Part shown: piece after piece, positions 8,338-18,365 of the stretch
Layout: each line of letters begins with the position of its first letter
Numbering within the stretch: position 1 is the stretch's first letter
Assembly: GCA_963675435.1 (NCBI GenBank)
Contig: OY776216.1
Coordinates: 3,906,001-3,970,000, forward strand
Direction of reading: 5' to 3'
Source: Saccharicrinis sp963675435
Lineage (GTDB): Bacteria > Bacteroidota > Bacteroidia > Bacteroidales > Marinilabiliaceae
DNA: 64,000 bases
Translations under genes and position numbers: made by a program
Notes under the pieces: model-generated
Told to the model about the DNA's origin: nothing
The model's database searches: none
The model's input: only the letters and a program-made list of their open reading frames with translations

Positions 8338-8365
8338 TTGACTAACAACCTAATTCTTATCTTTG
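8338..8365 (+). promoter_or_regulatory. Putative promoter of the EEP nuclease gene
   Basis: TATCTTTG (8358-8365) matches the TAnnTTTG -7 consensus. A TTG at 8338-8340 lies 17 bp upstream, slightly short of the usual 19-21 bp. It is 22 bp before the inferred coding start. Confidence 0.45.
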
Positions 8366-8387
8366 ATAAACAAAAAACGTTTATAAA

Positions 8388-9356
8388 ATAAAATCACTAT
8401 TAACAATCTTATTTCTAATAATCACCAACATTACCTGGTCCCAAAAACAAACACTACGCATCGCAACTTGGAATATCGAACATCTTGGATCCTCAGGTAG
8501 AGGCTTTCCTGAAATCAAACATAAGCTACCTCCACGTACTTCATCCGATTTTCAAAAAATTGCAGCTTTAATAAAAGATACCTTACAACTAGATATTGTA
8601 GCAGTACAAGAGATAAGCATAACAGGATTTAAAAATGACAACGCCTATTCAAAAGAGCTGGATCAAATCATAGGTTTTCTTGGATCTGATTGGAATTACT
8701 ATTTAGCTAAAATAGACCCAACTTCAAGAGAATCTGAAATGCAAAACGCATTTATCTACAACACTAAAAATGTACAATTATCAAAAGCTTTTGAAATGAA
8801 TATTAAGGATTTCAAAGTTGGAGGTAAATCTGTTTTTGACAGGGTTCCTGTGGTAGGATATTTCAGATCTACCAATCCTAAGGTGAAGAATGAAGACTTC
8901 CTCATCGTCAATCTTCATTTAGCCTCCGGACAAGATAATGACGAAAACCATCTTGTTGCCATGGTAATGGTAGAACAAAACCTAAATGAAGAATTAAAAA
9001 AACAAGGGATAAGCACTCGCGAATACGATCGCATAATTATGGGCGACTTCAATGACAATCCACACCTAAAAGACGAAGATGGAAATTCTGTCTACCTCCC
9101 TACCCTCTATAATTACATGAAATTAAAAGGATATAAAGATTATGTCGATGAATCACACCTTACAACACGTATGAGTAAAAACATGAATAGTATTATCGAT
9201 CACATTCTTGTTAAAAAAAACCTTCAAGACAATATCCCAACATCAAAAACAATTATATACAAACCAGATAACACAAATAAAAAATCACTTATTAATTGGC
9301 GTACAATCTATAGTGATCATTATCCTGTACATATATCCATTAAATTAAATTTGTAA
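8388..9356 (+). CDS. Secreted endonuclease/exonuclease/phosphatase (EEP) family protein, start codon ATA
   Basis: The frame is open from 8370 to 9356. The EEP core spans the whole region: TLRIATWNIEHLG, VAVQEI, FLIVNLHLASG, IIMGDFNDNP, IIDHILV and SDHYPVHI. All metal-binding and catalytic motifs are therefore present. The first ATG (8739) lies after the TWN and QE motifs, so it would remove half the active site. Upstream, ATA AAA TCA CTA TTA (from 8388) begins what looks like a signal peptide (KSLLTILFLIITNITWSQ), suggesting an original ATG mutated to ATA. It may be poorly expressed or translated from ATA. The substrate is unknown (DNA, RNA or phosphoester). Confidence 0.75.
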   Translation: MKSLLTILFLIITNITWSQKQTLRIATWNIEHLGSSGRGFPEIKHKLPPRTSSDFQKIAALIKDTLQLDIVAVQEISITGFKNDNAYSKELDQIIGFLGSDWNYYLAKIDPTSRESEMQNAFIYNTKNVQLSKAFEMNIKDFKVGGKSVFDRVPVVGYFRSTNPKVKNEDFLIVNLHLASGQDNDENHLVAMVMVEQNLNEELKKQGISTREYDRIIMGDFNDNPHLKDEDGNSVYLPTLYNYMKLKGYKDYVDESHLTTRMSKNMNSIIDHILVKKNLQDNIPTSKTIIYKPDNTNKKSLINWRTIYSDHYPVHISIKLNL

Positions 9357-9816
9357 CGATTCCAGTACAATCATTTCTTAACCCCAAATACTACTTAAAA
9401 AATTTATACAATCTAAATACCTACCTATAAACAAAATACCTTCTTCTGTCATATAAAAATCCTTAAGATCTAATTTAATTTGACTCATTTTATTAAATAT
9501 TTAAACAACATTATTATTATCTTTAAGCATATATTCAACCTAATCTATATAAAATGAAATCAAATTATATCTATCTACCCTATTCTATCTATTTATATAA
9601 AATACTACACCAAACCAATACATTGTTTACTGATTATTTGTCATATACAATCACACATTAATTTCACGTATTGTAATATCAATATTTATTATAGCTATAT
9701 GAGATTTAAGAATACATTCCTATTTGAAAATACACCTCAATTATTAACTATAAAAACCTAATGGTAATACAACATTATTAGTATTCTACTAAATAAAAAC
9801 ACTGTCTAAAAGCACA
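9357..9816. other. AT-rich intergenic stretch with no gene seen
   Basis: These 460 bp are very AT-rich, contain no convincing ORF and separate the EEP gene from the WYL regulator. No consensus promoter or hairpin could be picked out with confidence. Confidence 0.6.
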
Positions 9817-10719
9817 ATGCAAGAACAACGTAAACTACAAACTCTATTAGAGCTAATCATTTACCTTTCCTCCGGTATTAAATACTCATTAGTACAAATA
9901 ATGGACAGATTTGAACTTACAGAAAGAACCGCACGAAGATATATAAAACTCCTCCGTGAAGCTGGTTTTAAAATTCCTCGGCCTATAGACAGTCTGTATT
10001 ATATTGATAAAAAATCACCATACTTTAAAGAGCTAAGTGAACTTGTTCATTTTTCAAAAGAGGAAGCTCAAATACTATATCAAGCAATCCATTCTATTAA
10101 TAATGAAAACCTTCTGAAACAAAATTTGATATATAAGTTACATTCACTATACGACTCCCCCGAGATGTCTAAATCTATCATTAAATTTCAACATTCTACT
10201 AACGTACATATACTTACAAAAGCCATCCAATCTAAACAACAAGTAGAATTAATTGCTTACAATTCTGCCAATAGCAATAAAAAGTCTAATCGTATAATTG
10301 AACCCTTTGCTTTTACCACCAACTACGTTGACGTTTGGGCATACGAACCTGTTTCTAAAACAAACAAACTATTTAAGATCTCCCGAATTTCTTCAGTGGT
10401 TACTTTATGCACAGAGTGGCAAAACGAATCAAATCACAAACAAAAACCAGGTGATGTGTTTAGAATCAGTAATGATCAGAAAATACCCATTAAACTTCTT
10501 CTTTCTACACGAGCCTGCGAGCTACTAAAAGAGGAATATCCTTTAGCAGAACCTTTTATTAAAACCACCAATAACAACCAATATTTATTAGAGACTGAAG
10601 TTTGTGGATTTGAAGGTGTAGGACGCTTTGTGCTTGGTCTTTGCCACGAAATTAAAATTATTGAACCTGTAGAACTTAACCATTTTATATCAAATCGAAT
10701 TAAAAAATATTTAAACTGA
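9817..10719 (+). CDS. WYL-domain transcriptional regulator (300 aa), probable CRISPR-locus regulator
   Basis: The N-terminal winged helix (LQTLLELIIYLSSGIKYSLVQIMDRFELTERTARRYIKLLREAGF) is an HTH_11-type DNA-binding domain. The middle section (VELIAYNSANSNKKSNRIIEPFAFTTNYVDVWAYEPVSKTNKLFKISRI) is a WYL domain, and a WCX-type C-terminus follows. WYL proteins sense ligands, sometimes nucleic acids, and often sit at defence and CRISPR loci. This one lies 71 bp upstream of cas6 in the same direction, so it is a good candidate regulator of the cas operon. Confidence 0.85.
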   Translation: MQEQRKLQTLLELIIYLSSGIKYSLVQIMDRFELTERTARRYIKLLREAGFKIPRPIDSLYYIDKKSPYFKELSELVHFSKEEAQILYQAIHSINNENLLKQNLIYKLHSLYDSPEMSKSIIKFQHSTNVHILTKAIQSKQQVELIAYNSANSNKKSNRIIEPFAFTTNYVDVWAYEPVSKTNKLFKISRISSVVTLCTEWQNESNHKQKPGDVFRISNDQKIPIKLLLSTRACELLKEEYPLAEPFIKTTNNNQYLLETEVCGFEGVGRFVLGLCHEIKIIEPVELNHFISNRIKKYLN

Positions 10720-10790
10720 CACTAGTTGGCAATTTAATAATGCTACTTGCATTCAAAATAAAAGGAATAGTAATATAAATCAAATCATTA

Positions 10791-11450
10791 ATGAGATTAC
10801 ATTTAAAGATTAATACAACAAATCAAATCGTACCGTTTAACCATCAGCATCTATTAACAGGATGTATTCACAAATGGTTAGGAAGGAATACAGAACATGG
10901 ATCCATTTCTCTTTATTCGTTTTCAAGACTGGATGGAGGAAGAAAAGCTGCAAAAGGATTACTGTTTGATAATGGAAGTTCTTTCTTTTTTAGTTCTACT
11001 AATCAAGATCTGATTAAAAGAGTTGTTGCCGGTATTCAACAAGATCCGGAAATGTTTCATGGACTTAAAGTTACTGAAATAATTATGCAGAACGATCCTG
11101 ATTTTTCTTCTAAAGAAATGTTTTATCTGGCTGCTCCGGTTTTCATAAAAAGAAAAAATGATTCAGGTAAAATAGATCATATAATCTATACACATGAAAA
11201 AGCCGATGAGTACCTGAAAGAATCATTACTGACAAAAATGCAATTGGCGGGGATCGAAGATGAAACACTAGATATAAAATTTGATCGAACATATTCAAAA
11301 GCCGGTACCAAATTAATCAGTTATAAGCAGATAAAAAATCGCACCAGTATGTGTCCTGTAATTATAAAAGGCAAGCCAGAAACGAAAGCTTTCGCTTGGA
11401 ATGTCGGTTTAGGTAATAGTACAGGAATTGGATTTGGTGCTTTAAAATAA
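10791..11450 (+). CDS. cas6: CRISPR-associated endoribonuclease Cas6
   Basis: This 219-aa protein is a RAMP-fold Cas6. The N-terminus (MRLHLKINTT..VPFNHQHLLTGCIHKWLG) is typical of the family. The C-terminus has the glycine-rich loop NVGLGNSTGIGFGALK that closes Cas6 proteins. It should cut pre-crRNA within each repeat, leaving the 8-nt ATTGAAAT handle seen at the repeat 3' end. It is the first gene of the interference operon, 6 bp before cas5. Confidence 0.93.
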   Translation: MRLHLKINTTNQIVPFNHQHLLTGCIHKWLGRNTEHGSISLYSFSRLDGGRKAAKGLLFDNGSSFFFSSTNQDLIKRVVAGIQQDPEMFHGLKVTEIIMQNDPDFSSKEMFYLAAPVFIKRKNDSGKIDHIIYTHEKADEYLKESLLTKMQLAGIEDETLDIKFDRTYSKAGTKLISYKQIKNRTSMCPVIIKGKPETKAFAWNVGLGNSTGIGFGALK

Positions 11451-11456
11451 GGTGAT

Positions 11457-12059
11457 ATGGAAACAATATACATAGTAAAATATTCTGGTCCATTCGGTTT
11501 CATTAAACCATGGACAGCTGTTCGTGACAGTGAAACTTATAGCCAACAGTTTTTAACACCATCAATAGTGGCCGGAATTGAAAGAAAATTATTTCCAGAA
11601 TTATTAAAAGACGATGATGGGGAAATAAAAAAGATTATTGGACATAGACTTTCATATAAACAAATATCTCAACAACAAGAACAAATTCAACCAAGAGGAT
11701 GGAACGAAAAGGGGCGTGGTAAAAACAAGGAGTATTCTCGTCCTTATGCTATTTTGATTAGAGGGGTGCTGATTGAACCTGTTTTAATGATTGCCTTTGC
11801 ATCAATGGAGGATGCTCAAAATGCTTCGTCTCAACATATCTGTTTAGCACGGAATGAAGATATATTATATCCAGATGAAGAAATATTGGAAGTTTCTAAA
11901 GAAGAGTTTGAAACAAATGAAGAAGCTTTTTATGGGTTTGAGCTTGTATTTGAACGAAACGAAAAATCGTTTCACGTTGGATACAATAGGCTTAAAAATA
12001 ATGAAGCTATGTATGGTTACTTGAAAGTGGTTGGAACTCCTGTAAAAAGCAATTATTGA
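11457..12059 (+). CDS. cas5: CRISPR-associated protein Cas5 (type I-B)
   Basis: This 200-aa RAMP protein should cap the 5' handle of crRNA in Cascade. The family N-terminus is visible (YIVKYSGPFGFIKPWTAVRDSETYSQQFLTPSIVAGIERKLFPELL), as is a C-terminal VGYNRLKNNEAMYGYLKVVG strand-turn. It lies between cas6 and cas3 and ends one base before the cas3 start codon, indicating tight translational coupling. Confidence 0.88.
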   Translation: METIYIVKYSGPFGFIKPWTAVRDSETYSQQFLTPSIVAGIERKLFPELLKDDDGEIKKIIGHRLSYKQISQQQEQIQPRGWNEKGRGKNKEYSRPYAILIRGVLIEPVLMIAFASMEDAQNASSQHICLARNEDILYPDEEILEVSKEEFETNEEAFYGFELVFERNEKSFHVGYNRLKNNEAMYGYLKVVGTPVKSNY

Positions 12060-12060
12060 T

Positions 12061-14238
12061 ATGAAAATAGTTTGCCCACATATAAAAGCCAAAGGGAAAC
12101 CGGAGGAGACTACGTTGTACGAACATTTATTGTTTGTGAGCGAAGTTACTGAACGCTTTGCCAAACATACAGGATTAGATACCGAAACAGCACGACTGGG
12201 AGCAATTCTACATGACATCGGAAAAACAAGTACTGTTTTTCAAAAACGATTGTATGAGAATAAAAGACCAGACACTCCATTTCGTCATGAGATTGCTTCA
12301 TGTTTCTTTATTTCTCTTTTTGAAGAAGCAATAAGACCATCATTAATTGAAATGATAATAGCACATCATAAATCAGTGCTTTTTGATGCAGGAGCAAAAG
12401 GTTTGCTCGATTTAGAAGAAAACAGAGATGATACATTTGAAATTCACATTCACGATTGGAATAATTGGAAAGATGATGCTTTACAAATACTTTCTGCTTT
12501 TGGGATAGAGACGAAGGACATTACAGAAGAAGAGGCAGAGGAAAACTATGAGTATGTAATTGAGTACTGTGAAAATATTGTTCGCCAACAAGGATATTCC
12601 GAGTGGCGTGGCTTGCTAATGGCTGCCGATCATTTTGCCTCAGCATTATCTGACAAAACTGAAGATTATCTGGAACGATTGTTTAAGAAACCAGATCTTA
12701 ACTTTTTCAATCGCCAACATGAATTATACCCTCTTTCATTGAAAAGCAGTAATTCAGACAGGCCTCACACCATGGTAGTTGCATCAACAGGTGCAGGCAA
12801 GACAGACTATTTGTTCCGTAGATGCAAAGGACGTGTGTTTTACACTTTACCGTTTCAGGCATCTATAAATGCTATGTATAAACGGGTGCAGAAAGACTTG
12901 GAAAAGGACAATCCCGATATTGATATTCGATTGTTGCATTCTACTTCAAGTATTACTTTGGAAAATGGCAGTATAGAAGAAAAATTAATTCAAGATAAAG
13001 TTGGTGCTTCTGTAAAGGTGCTTACACCACATCAAATTGCGGCCATTGCTTTTGGAACAAATGGTTTTGAGGCAATGATTCTTGATTTAAAGGGCTGCGA
13101 TATTATTTTGGATGAAATTCATACATATTCTGAGGTTACACAGGCTATTGTTTTAAAAATCATTCAGGTGCTTAAATATTTAGGGTGCAGAATCCATGTG
13201 GGGACTGCCACCATGCCAAGCATACTTTATAATAGAATAATTGAAATACTAGGCAAAGACAATGTACTGGAAATTGCACTAGATAGTCTGGAATTGGAAA
13301 AATTCAACAGACATACAATACATAAAATTTCGAAATGGGAAAACTCATCTAAAATTGTTGCTGATGCAATGAGCGAGGATAAGAAATTATTGGTAGTGTG
13401 CAATAGAGTAAAAACAGCTCAGGAACAATATCGTTTATTGAAAGAACAATATCCCAATACTTCTATCCTTATGCTTCACAGTAAATTTACCAAAGGTGAC
13501 CGCAACGAAAAGGAACGCTTGCTCTTGGGGTTGGATTCAAAGGGAAAGCCAACAGGAGAATTTAATACATCAGATAAAGCATGTATTGTTGTTTCTACAC
13601 AAGTAGTTGAAGTGAGTATCGATATTAGTTTCGACCTGATGATTACAGAAGCAGCTCCTTTGGATGCCCTTGCTCAACGATTTGGGAGGGTAAACCGCAA
13701 ACGCAGTAAAGAAACCATAGGGAAATATAAACCTGTTTATGTAATTGCTCCACCCGAAGATGAAAAAGAAGCTTTACCATATAGTCTTGAAATAATACAG
13801 CGAAGCTATGAGGCACTACCCAATGGAGAGGTAATGCAAGAGACCCAGCTTCAGAAAAAGATTGATACAGTGTACACCGAAATTGATTTTCTAACAATTG
13901 AATCACATTCAGTTTTCAAAGAAACAGGTAAATGGTCAATTGATGTGCTTACTCATTCGAAAGAACCGATACTAATGAAGTTATTGGAAATTGATAGTGT
14001 CAGTTGCATTCTAGAGTCTGATGAAGAACGATACAAATTTGCGACAAAGGAAGAAAGAGCAATGATGGAGATTAGCTCTCGATATTTTTCAGTTTTCAAA
14101 CTACGTCAAATAGAGCAAGGTAGTAGCCCTTTTATTATTCCAGACATTGCATATAATTCAGAGACAGGATTACAAATAGAACTTGCTAAACAAGAAAATT
14201 ACAACATGACTTTTTCACCTGAAAATCAGATATTATGA
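12061..14238 (+). CDS. cas3: CRISPR-associated HD nuclease-helicase Cas3
   Basis: This 725-aa protein unwinds and degrades target DNA after Cascade recognition. The N-terminal HD domain has H22 (LYEH), H51-D52 (AILHDIGKTS) and RHEIAS. The DExD/H helicase follows with Walker A ASTGAGKTD (from residue 241), the DEIH box (351-354), SAT-like GTATMPS and motif VI QRFGRVNRKR (about 539-548). The fused HD-helicase layout is normal for I-B. The gene overlaps cas8 by 4 bp (ATGA). Confidence 0.96.
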   Translation: MKIVCPHIKAKGKPEETTLYEHLLFVSEVTERFAKHTGLDTETARLGAILHDIGKTSTVFQKRLYENKRPDTPFRHEIASCFFISLFEEAIRPSLIEMIIAHHKSVLFDAGAKGLLDLEENRDDTFEIHIHDWNNWKDDALQILSAFGIETKDITEEEAEENYEYVIEYCENIVRQQGYSEWRGLLMAADHFASALSDKTEDYLERLFKKPDLNFFNRQHELYPLSLKSSNSDRPHTMVVASTGAGKTDYLFRRCKGRVFYTLPFQASINAMYKRVQKDLEKDNPDIDIRLLHSTSSITLENGSIEEKLIQDKVGASVKVLTPHQIAAIAFGTNGFEAMILDLKGCDIILDEIHTYSEVTQAIVLKIIQVLKYLGCRIHVGTATMPSILYNRIIEILGKDNVLEIALDSLELEKFNRHTIHKISKWENSSKIVADAMSEDKKLLVVCNRVKTAQEQYRLLKEQYPNTSILMLHSKFTKGDRNEKERLLLGLDSKGKPTGEFNTSDKACIVVSTQVVEVSIDISFDLMITEAAPLDALAQRFGRVNRKRSKETIGKYKPVYVIAPPEDEKEALPYSLEIIQRSYEALPNGEVMQETQLQKKIDTVYTEIDFLTIESHSVFKETGKWSIDVLTHSKEPILMKLLEIDSVSCILESDEERYKFATKEERAMMEISSRYFSVFKLRQIEQGSSPFIIPDIAYNSETGLQIELAKQENYNMTFSPENQIL

Positions 14239-15599
14239 TAGCAGCAACAATAGGACGAACTTTTCTAAAAGTCTTTAATGAAAAGGCAGAGAAGAATTAT
14301 TCTGCTAAAGAGTTTTTTGAGAAAGAATATTTTGAATGTTTCTATAATCATCCAAAATATATGCAATGGATTAACAATTCTGAATTTGACCAAATAAGCA
14401 AACGTAAACTTCATCATCGTGAAGAAGAACGGAAAAATGCTCTTCAAAAATTTCATTCAAAGATTGGAGAAAGAAGAATTTTTGACATGAGTACTGTAAT
14501 TGGATTCCCTGCTTCTGATAATAAAGGATTTGCTGTGACCTCTGGTCAAGTGACAGATATTGAAATAGAAGTTGATGAAAATGAAGCTTACTTGTCATGG
14601 ATAGGTAGCGGATTAAGTATTGGAACAGGGAAGCATTCAATACTTTTTGAGAATGAAGATATCCTTTTTGACACCTATCAAGGTTGGAAAGTTTATAGGA
14701 ACCTTCTTAATGATAAAACTCTGGATAAATTAAAAGGCAACCAAATAAATTCATGGAATGGATTGTGGCTATCATATTTCTACTCTAAAAGGTTTAGAGA
14801 AAATTTTGATGTTTCTACATTAACGAATGTTGATTTTTTCACAGAGAAACCAATTGGTATAGAGTTGAATAAAATAAAATGGAGTGAATTGCTTTTTAAT
14901 ATAAGCAGGAAGTTCCCAAATTCTACTTTTGTTGGTTATGTCCATGCTGTCGGAGACACAAATCAGACAGTAGGTTTTATCCCTTTTCAATTTGAAAAAG
15001 CAAGTTCCATAATTAAATATTATAAAAAGCTTTTCGGTGAGAATGCATATTTAAACGATTCCCAAAAATATGAACGCTTATTCGGAAAGAACAGTTTAAG
15101 CAAAGCCTGTGAACATGGTTCTATTGGTTTACAAGCACTGGAGCCAAAAGATTTACGAAAATATATGGGGAATGATGCAAACTTAAAATTGGTTAAACCC
15201 AAACAGGACAAAGACGAAGAAAAGAACAGAAAAGCTCTGCAGAAAGATTACGAAAATATAATAACATATAGAACTTATAAAACTTGGTTAACAGCTATGA
15301 TTACAAAGAACAAAGAAGAAAATCTGAATTATTCGATGGAGATTGCAGAAATTCTCTATGAATATAAAGTAAGCGCAAGAGTTGAAAAGAAGCTTATTGA
15401 TGAAGGACTCTTGAAGGCAAAAAGCAAAAAGTATTTCATGTCGGAACTGGCTAATTTGATAGGAGTTATTCCAAAGGAGCAAACTCAGAAAATTAAAGAT
15501 TTTCGGGATAAAGTCTACTTAATGAACGAAGAAGAATTTGGATATCTTCTAGTGCTTATAAAATTCGATTATGCATTTGTCGAAAGAGAACGAAGCTAA
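14235..15599 (+). CDS. cas8b: CRISPR-associated Cas8b-like large subunit of Cascade
   Basis: This 454-aa protein occupies the large-subunit position between cas3 and cas7. It begins MIAATIGRTFLKVFNEKAEKN, a start seen in Cas8b-type proteins of Bacteroidota I-B loci. It should recognise the PAM and help open target DNA. No zinc finger or nuclease motif is visible, and the sequence is poorly conserved as usual for Cas8. The subtype call comes from gene content, the cas3 layout and the repeat. Confidence 0.8.
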   Translation: MIAATIGRTFLKVFNEKAEKNYSAKEFFEKEYFECFYNHPKYMQWINNSEFDQISKRKLHHREEERKNALQKFHSKIGERRIFDMSTVIGFPASDNKGFAVTSGQVTDIEIEVDENEAYLSWIGSGLSIGTGKHSILFENEDILFDTYQGWKVYRNLLNDKTLDKLKGNQINSWNGLWLSYFYSKRFRENFDVSTLTNVDFFTEKPIGIELNKIKWSELLFNISRKFPNSTFVGYVHAVGDTNQTVGFIPFQFEKASSIIKYYKKLFGENAYLNDSQKYERLFGKNSLSKACEHGSIGLQALEPKDLRKYMGNDANLKLVKPKQDKDEEKNRKALQKDYENIITYRTYKTWLTAMITKNKEENLNYSMEIAEILYEYKVSARVEKKLIDEGLLKAKSKKYFMSELANLIGVIPKEQTQKIKDFRDKVYLMNEEEFGYLLVLIKFDYAFVERERS

Positions 15600-15673
15600 A
15601 ATTGTTAAACTCTGACAGAGTAGATATTATAGCAAATAAAATTTAAACAATAATTTATAAAGCATATTTTACC

Positions 15674-16750
15674 ATGAGTACAATTTATATAAGAACATTA
15701 AAACATGCGGAGCATACAGTATTCTGCGTAGCAGACGGACAAAAAACATATTATGACCCACAATTTGATTCATATGTGCCATACTCTAGTGGCCAACAGG
15801 TAAAACGCTCCATTTTAGAAAAAGTAGGTGACGCATTAAATGAACAGTTATCTCCTGTAACTTTTATTTCGAATGTAAAAGAAAAGAATAAAAAAATGGA
15901 GTTTGATGGAGAAGGAATAGCCTATGGGACATGTAATCCATTGCATTTTGACCAACTTCTAGGAGGTTGGATGAAAGCAGAAAAAGGTGGGGTTTCGAAA
16001 ACTTTAAAAAGAAGAAGTCCTTTATCAATTTCTGCAATGAGAGGATTGCATCCATTGCTTGCTAGAACGAAAAAGGAAACTGGAACTTTTGATAGAAAAG
16101 AAAGAGGCAATAGTATTGTGAGAGTTGTGGATTCAAATGGTAATGAACTTAATGATGAACAAATTGAAAGTTTTCTATCAGGAAGAGATTCTCAAGTAAG
16201 TTTGAAAAGCAAATATTTAAAACCGCAGTCTCGTGCAACAGGTTTATTTGTTCAGGATATTGCAATAGATTTACGTCGTTTGTTTTGTGTTTCATTGGAT
16301 ACTTTTGAACCTGAAATTGATATAGAAAACATTGAACCATTACTTCGAGAAGAAGGCTGGCAAGAAACAAAGACTATTTTTGGAAATTGCTTGGTTGCTC
16401 CCAAGGCAGAACGAGAACGAATTGCAAAGGCTCTTGCATATGCTATAGTAAATTGGTCTATAACTTCTAACCAATCAAGAACATTTAGTTTGATGGAAAC
16501 GCTTGCAGTCTCAATTTCTGAGAATGCCAATAAAATTGCAGGAAGTATTCGTGCAAAATTGAGTGAAGAAGACGACCGTAAAGCCTTACCTATAATTGAA
16601 GAGACTATGAATGGTGTAGATACATTCGTAACATTACAAGCCGGAGCACACATTCTCACAAAATCGGAAACAGCCGATGCATTGGAAAATGCAGAACAGG
16701 CGTTAGTTGATAAAATAATGGCTTTTGATTTTGAAAATCAATTGTCTTAA
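15674..16750 (+). CDS. cas7: CRISPR-associated protein Cas7 (Cascade backbone)
   Basis: This 358-aa protein should polymerise along the crRNA spacer. The N-terminus is MSTIYIRTLKHAEHTVFCVADGQKTYY, and the central RRSPLSISAMRGLHPLLA and DIAIDLRRLFCVSLDTFEPEI blocks have the Cas7 RAMP pattern. It is the last interference gene, 74 bp after cas8, and is followed by a strong terminator at 16761-16793. Confidence 0.88.
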   Translation: MSTIYIRTLKHAEHTVFCVADGQKTYYDPQFDSYVPYSSGQQVKRSILEKVGDALNEQLSPVTFISNVKEKNKKMEFDGEGIAYGTCNPLHFDQLLGGWMKAEKGGVSKTLKRRSPLSISAMRGLHPLLARTKKETGTFDRKERGNSIVRVVDSNGNELNDEQIESFLSGRDSQVSLKSKYLKPQSRATGLFVQDIAIDLRRLFCVSLDTFEPEIDIENIEPLLREEGWQETKTIFGNCLVAPKAERERIAKALAYAIVNWSITSNQSRTFSLMETLAVSISENANKIAGSIRAKLSEEDDRKALPIIEETMNGVDTFVTLQAGAHILTKSETADALENAEQALVDKIMAFDFENQLS

Positions 16751-16760
16751 TAAGTAAATG

Positions 16761-16793
16761 AAAGAGCTTCTGAAATATAGGAAGCTCTTTTTT
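16761..16793 (+). terminator. Terminator of the cas interference operon
   Basis: AAAGAGCTTC (16761-16770) pairs perfectly with GAAGCTCTTT (16781-16790) over a 10-nt loop, with a T-run at the 3' side. It separates the interference genes from the adaptation genes, so cas4-cas1-cas2 probably have their own promoter or depend on read-through. Confidence 0.85.
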
Positions 16794-16845
16794 GATTTCA
16801 TATTCCTGTTAATCCCGCAAATCCTGTCCCAAACCTAAAAAAAAC

Positions 16846-17361
16846 ATGCCCATCACCGGAACCCACTTCAATTATCATTTAGTATGCAAGCGCAAACTAT
16901 GGCTCTTTGCCAACTCCATAAATATGGAGCATAGTAGTGATTTGGTTTACGAAGGAAAAATGATACACGAAACCACCTATCAGCAACGCGCAGAGCGTTA
17001 TAAAGAGATAGAACTAGACGGCATCAAGATTGACTATTTTGATACCAAAGAAAACGTGATTCATGAAATAAAGAAATCACGTAAGGAGCACGATTCACAT
17101 GTCTGGCAAATAAAATATTACATCTTTCGGCTGGAGAATGCCGGAGTACAAGGTGTAACCGGCATATTGGAATACCCGAAAGAACGAAAAACAGAAGAGA
17201 TACTTTTATCAGAACCGGACAGAGAGCGAATCAAAGAAATGGAAAAAGAGATAGATCAAATCATACATTCGGATATTAGTCCTCCAAAAATCAATTCAGC
17301 CAAATGTAAGAAGTGCTCTTATTTTGACTTTTGTTATTCCGGAGAAACTGAAGAAACATGA
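16846..17361 (+). CDS. cas4: CRISPR-associated exonuclease Cas4
   Basis: This 171-aa RecB-family protein trims prespacers and checks the PAM during adaptation. Four cysteines for a 4Fe-4S cluster are visible: C14 (LVCKRKLWLF) and C154, C157, C163 (CKKCSYFDFC). RecB-type motifs appear as HEIKKS and QIKYYIF, with the acidic/lysine motif in GILEYPK. It overlaps cas1 by 4 bp (ATGA). Confidence 0.94.
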   Translation: MPITGTHFNYHLVCKRKLWLFANSINMEHSSDLVYEGKMIHETTYQQRAERYKEIELDGIKIDYFDTKENVIHEIKKSRKEHDSHVWQIKYYIFRLENAGVQGVTGILEYPKERKTEEILLSEPDRERIKEMEKEIDQIIHSDISPPKINSAKCKKCSYFDFCYSGETEET

Positions 17362-18362
17362 AAAAGACATACTATTTATTTAACCCGGGACGATTGTCAC
17401 GCAAAGACAATACCTTAAAATTTACTGCAATAGATGAGGATGGTCATGAGCAAAAACCGCGTTATTTACCTGTTGAGAATGTCGATGAACTCTATGCCTT
17501 TGGAGCCGTAGATGCCAATTCTGCATTATATAACTTTTTGGGGCAACAGCAAATACCGGTACATTTTTTCGATTATTACGAAAACTATACAGGTTCATTC
17601 ATGCCCCGCGAAGCATTGTTGAGTGGAAAAGTGTTAATGGCGCAAGCTCGTTTGTACGACGATAAAACAAAGCGACTGGAACTAGCTCGTTTAATATTGG
17701 AAGGAGCTGTGCATAATATGATTAAGAACTTGAAATATTACGATAAGAGAGGAAAAGACTTACAGCCTATTATTGAAATTATCCAAAAATATAAAGACAG
17801 ATTTAGTACCGTTTCGGATATTGATGAATTGATGGGGTATGAAGGAAATATCCGAAAAACCTATTATGAAGCATTTGAGTTAATTATAAATGATTTCAGT
17901 ATGAATGGCCGAAGTATGCGTCCACCGCAAAATGAAGTTAATGCGCTCATTTCATTTGGAAATATGATGTGTTACAGTCAATGTATACGAGCGATACACC
18001 AAACACAATTGAACCCTGTAATATCATTTTTGCATTCACCTGGCGAGAGACGCTTCTCTTTATCGTTGGATATTGCTGAAATTTTTAAACCGTTGTTGGT
18101 TGATCGAGTCATTTTTAAAATCCTGAATAAAAAAATGCTCGCTGAAAACGATTTTGAATCAGGAATCAACAGAGTGATCTTGAAACCCAAAGGAAAAAAA
18201 ACTTTTGTGCAGGCCTTTGAAGATCGTTTGGTTGAAACAATTCAACACCGAACCCTGAATCGTTCTGTCAGTTATAAGCATCTAATGAAGTTAGAATGCT
18301 ATAAAATAATCAAGCATATTTTAGAAATAGAACCTTACAGACCTTTTAAAATGTGGTGGTAA
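17358..18362 (+). CDS. cas1: CRISPR-associated integrase Cas1
   Basis: This 334-aa metal-dependent integrase inserts new spacers. The catalytic triad fits E162 (YEGNIRKTYY), H226 (FLHSPGERRFSLSLD) and D238. The N-terminal beta domain (YYLFNPGRLSRKDNTLKF) and the sequence GSFMPREALLSG are typical of I-B Cas1. The normal partner cas2 starts 549 bp further on because a four-helix-bundle gene and repeats lie between them. Confidence 0.96.
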   Translation: MKKTYYLFNPGRLSRKDNTLKFTAIDEDGHEQKPRYLPVENVDELYAFGAVDANSALYNFLGQQQIPVHFFDYYENYTGSFMPREALLSGKVLMAQARLYDDKTKRLELARLILEGAVHNMIKNLKYYDKRGKDLQPIIEIIQKYKDRFSTVSDIDELMGYEGNIRKTYYEAFELIINDFSMNGRSMRPPQNEVNALISFGNMMCYSQCIRAIHQTQLNPVISFLHSPGERRFSLSLDIAEIFKPLLVDRVIFKILNKKMLAENDFESGINRVILKPKGKKTFVQAFEDRLVETIQHRTLNRSVSYKHLMKLECYKIIKHILEIEPYRPFKMWW

Positions 18363-18365
18363 TAA

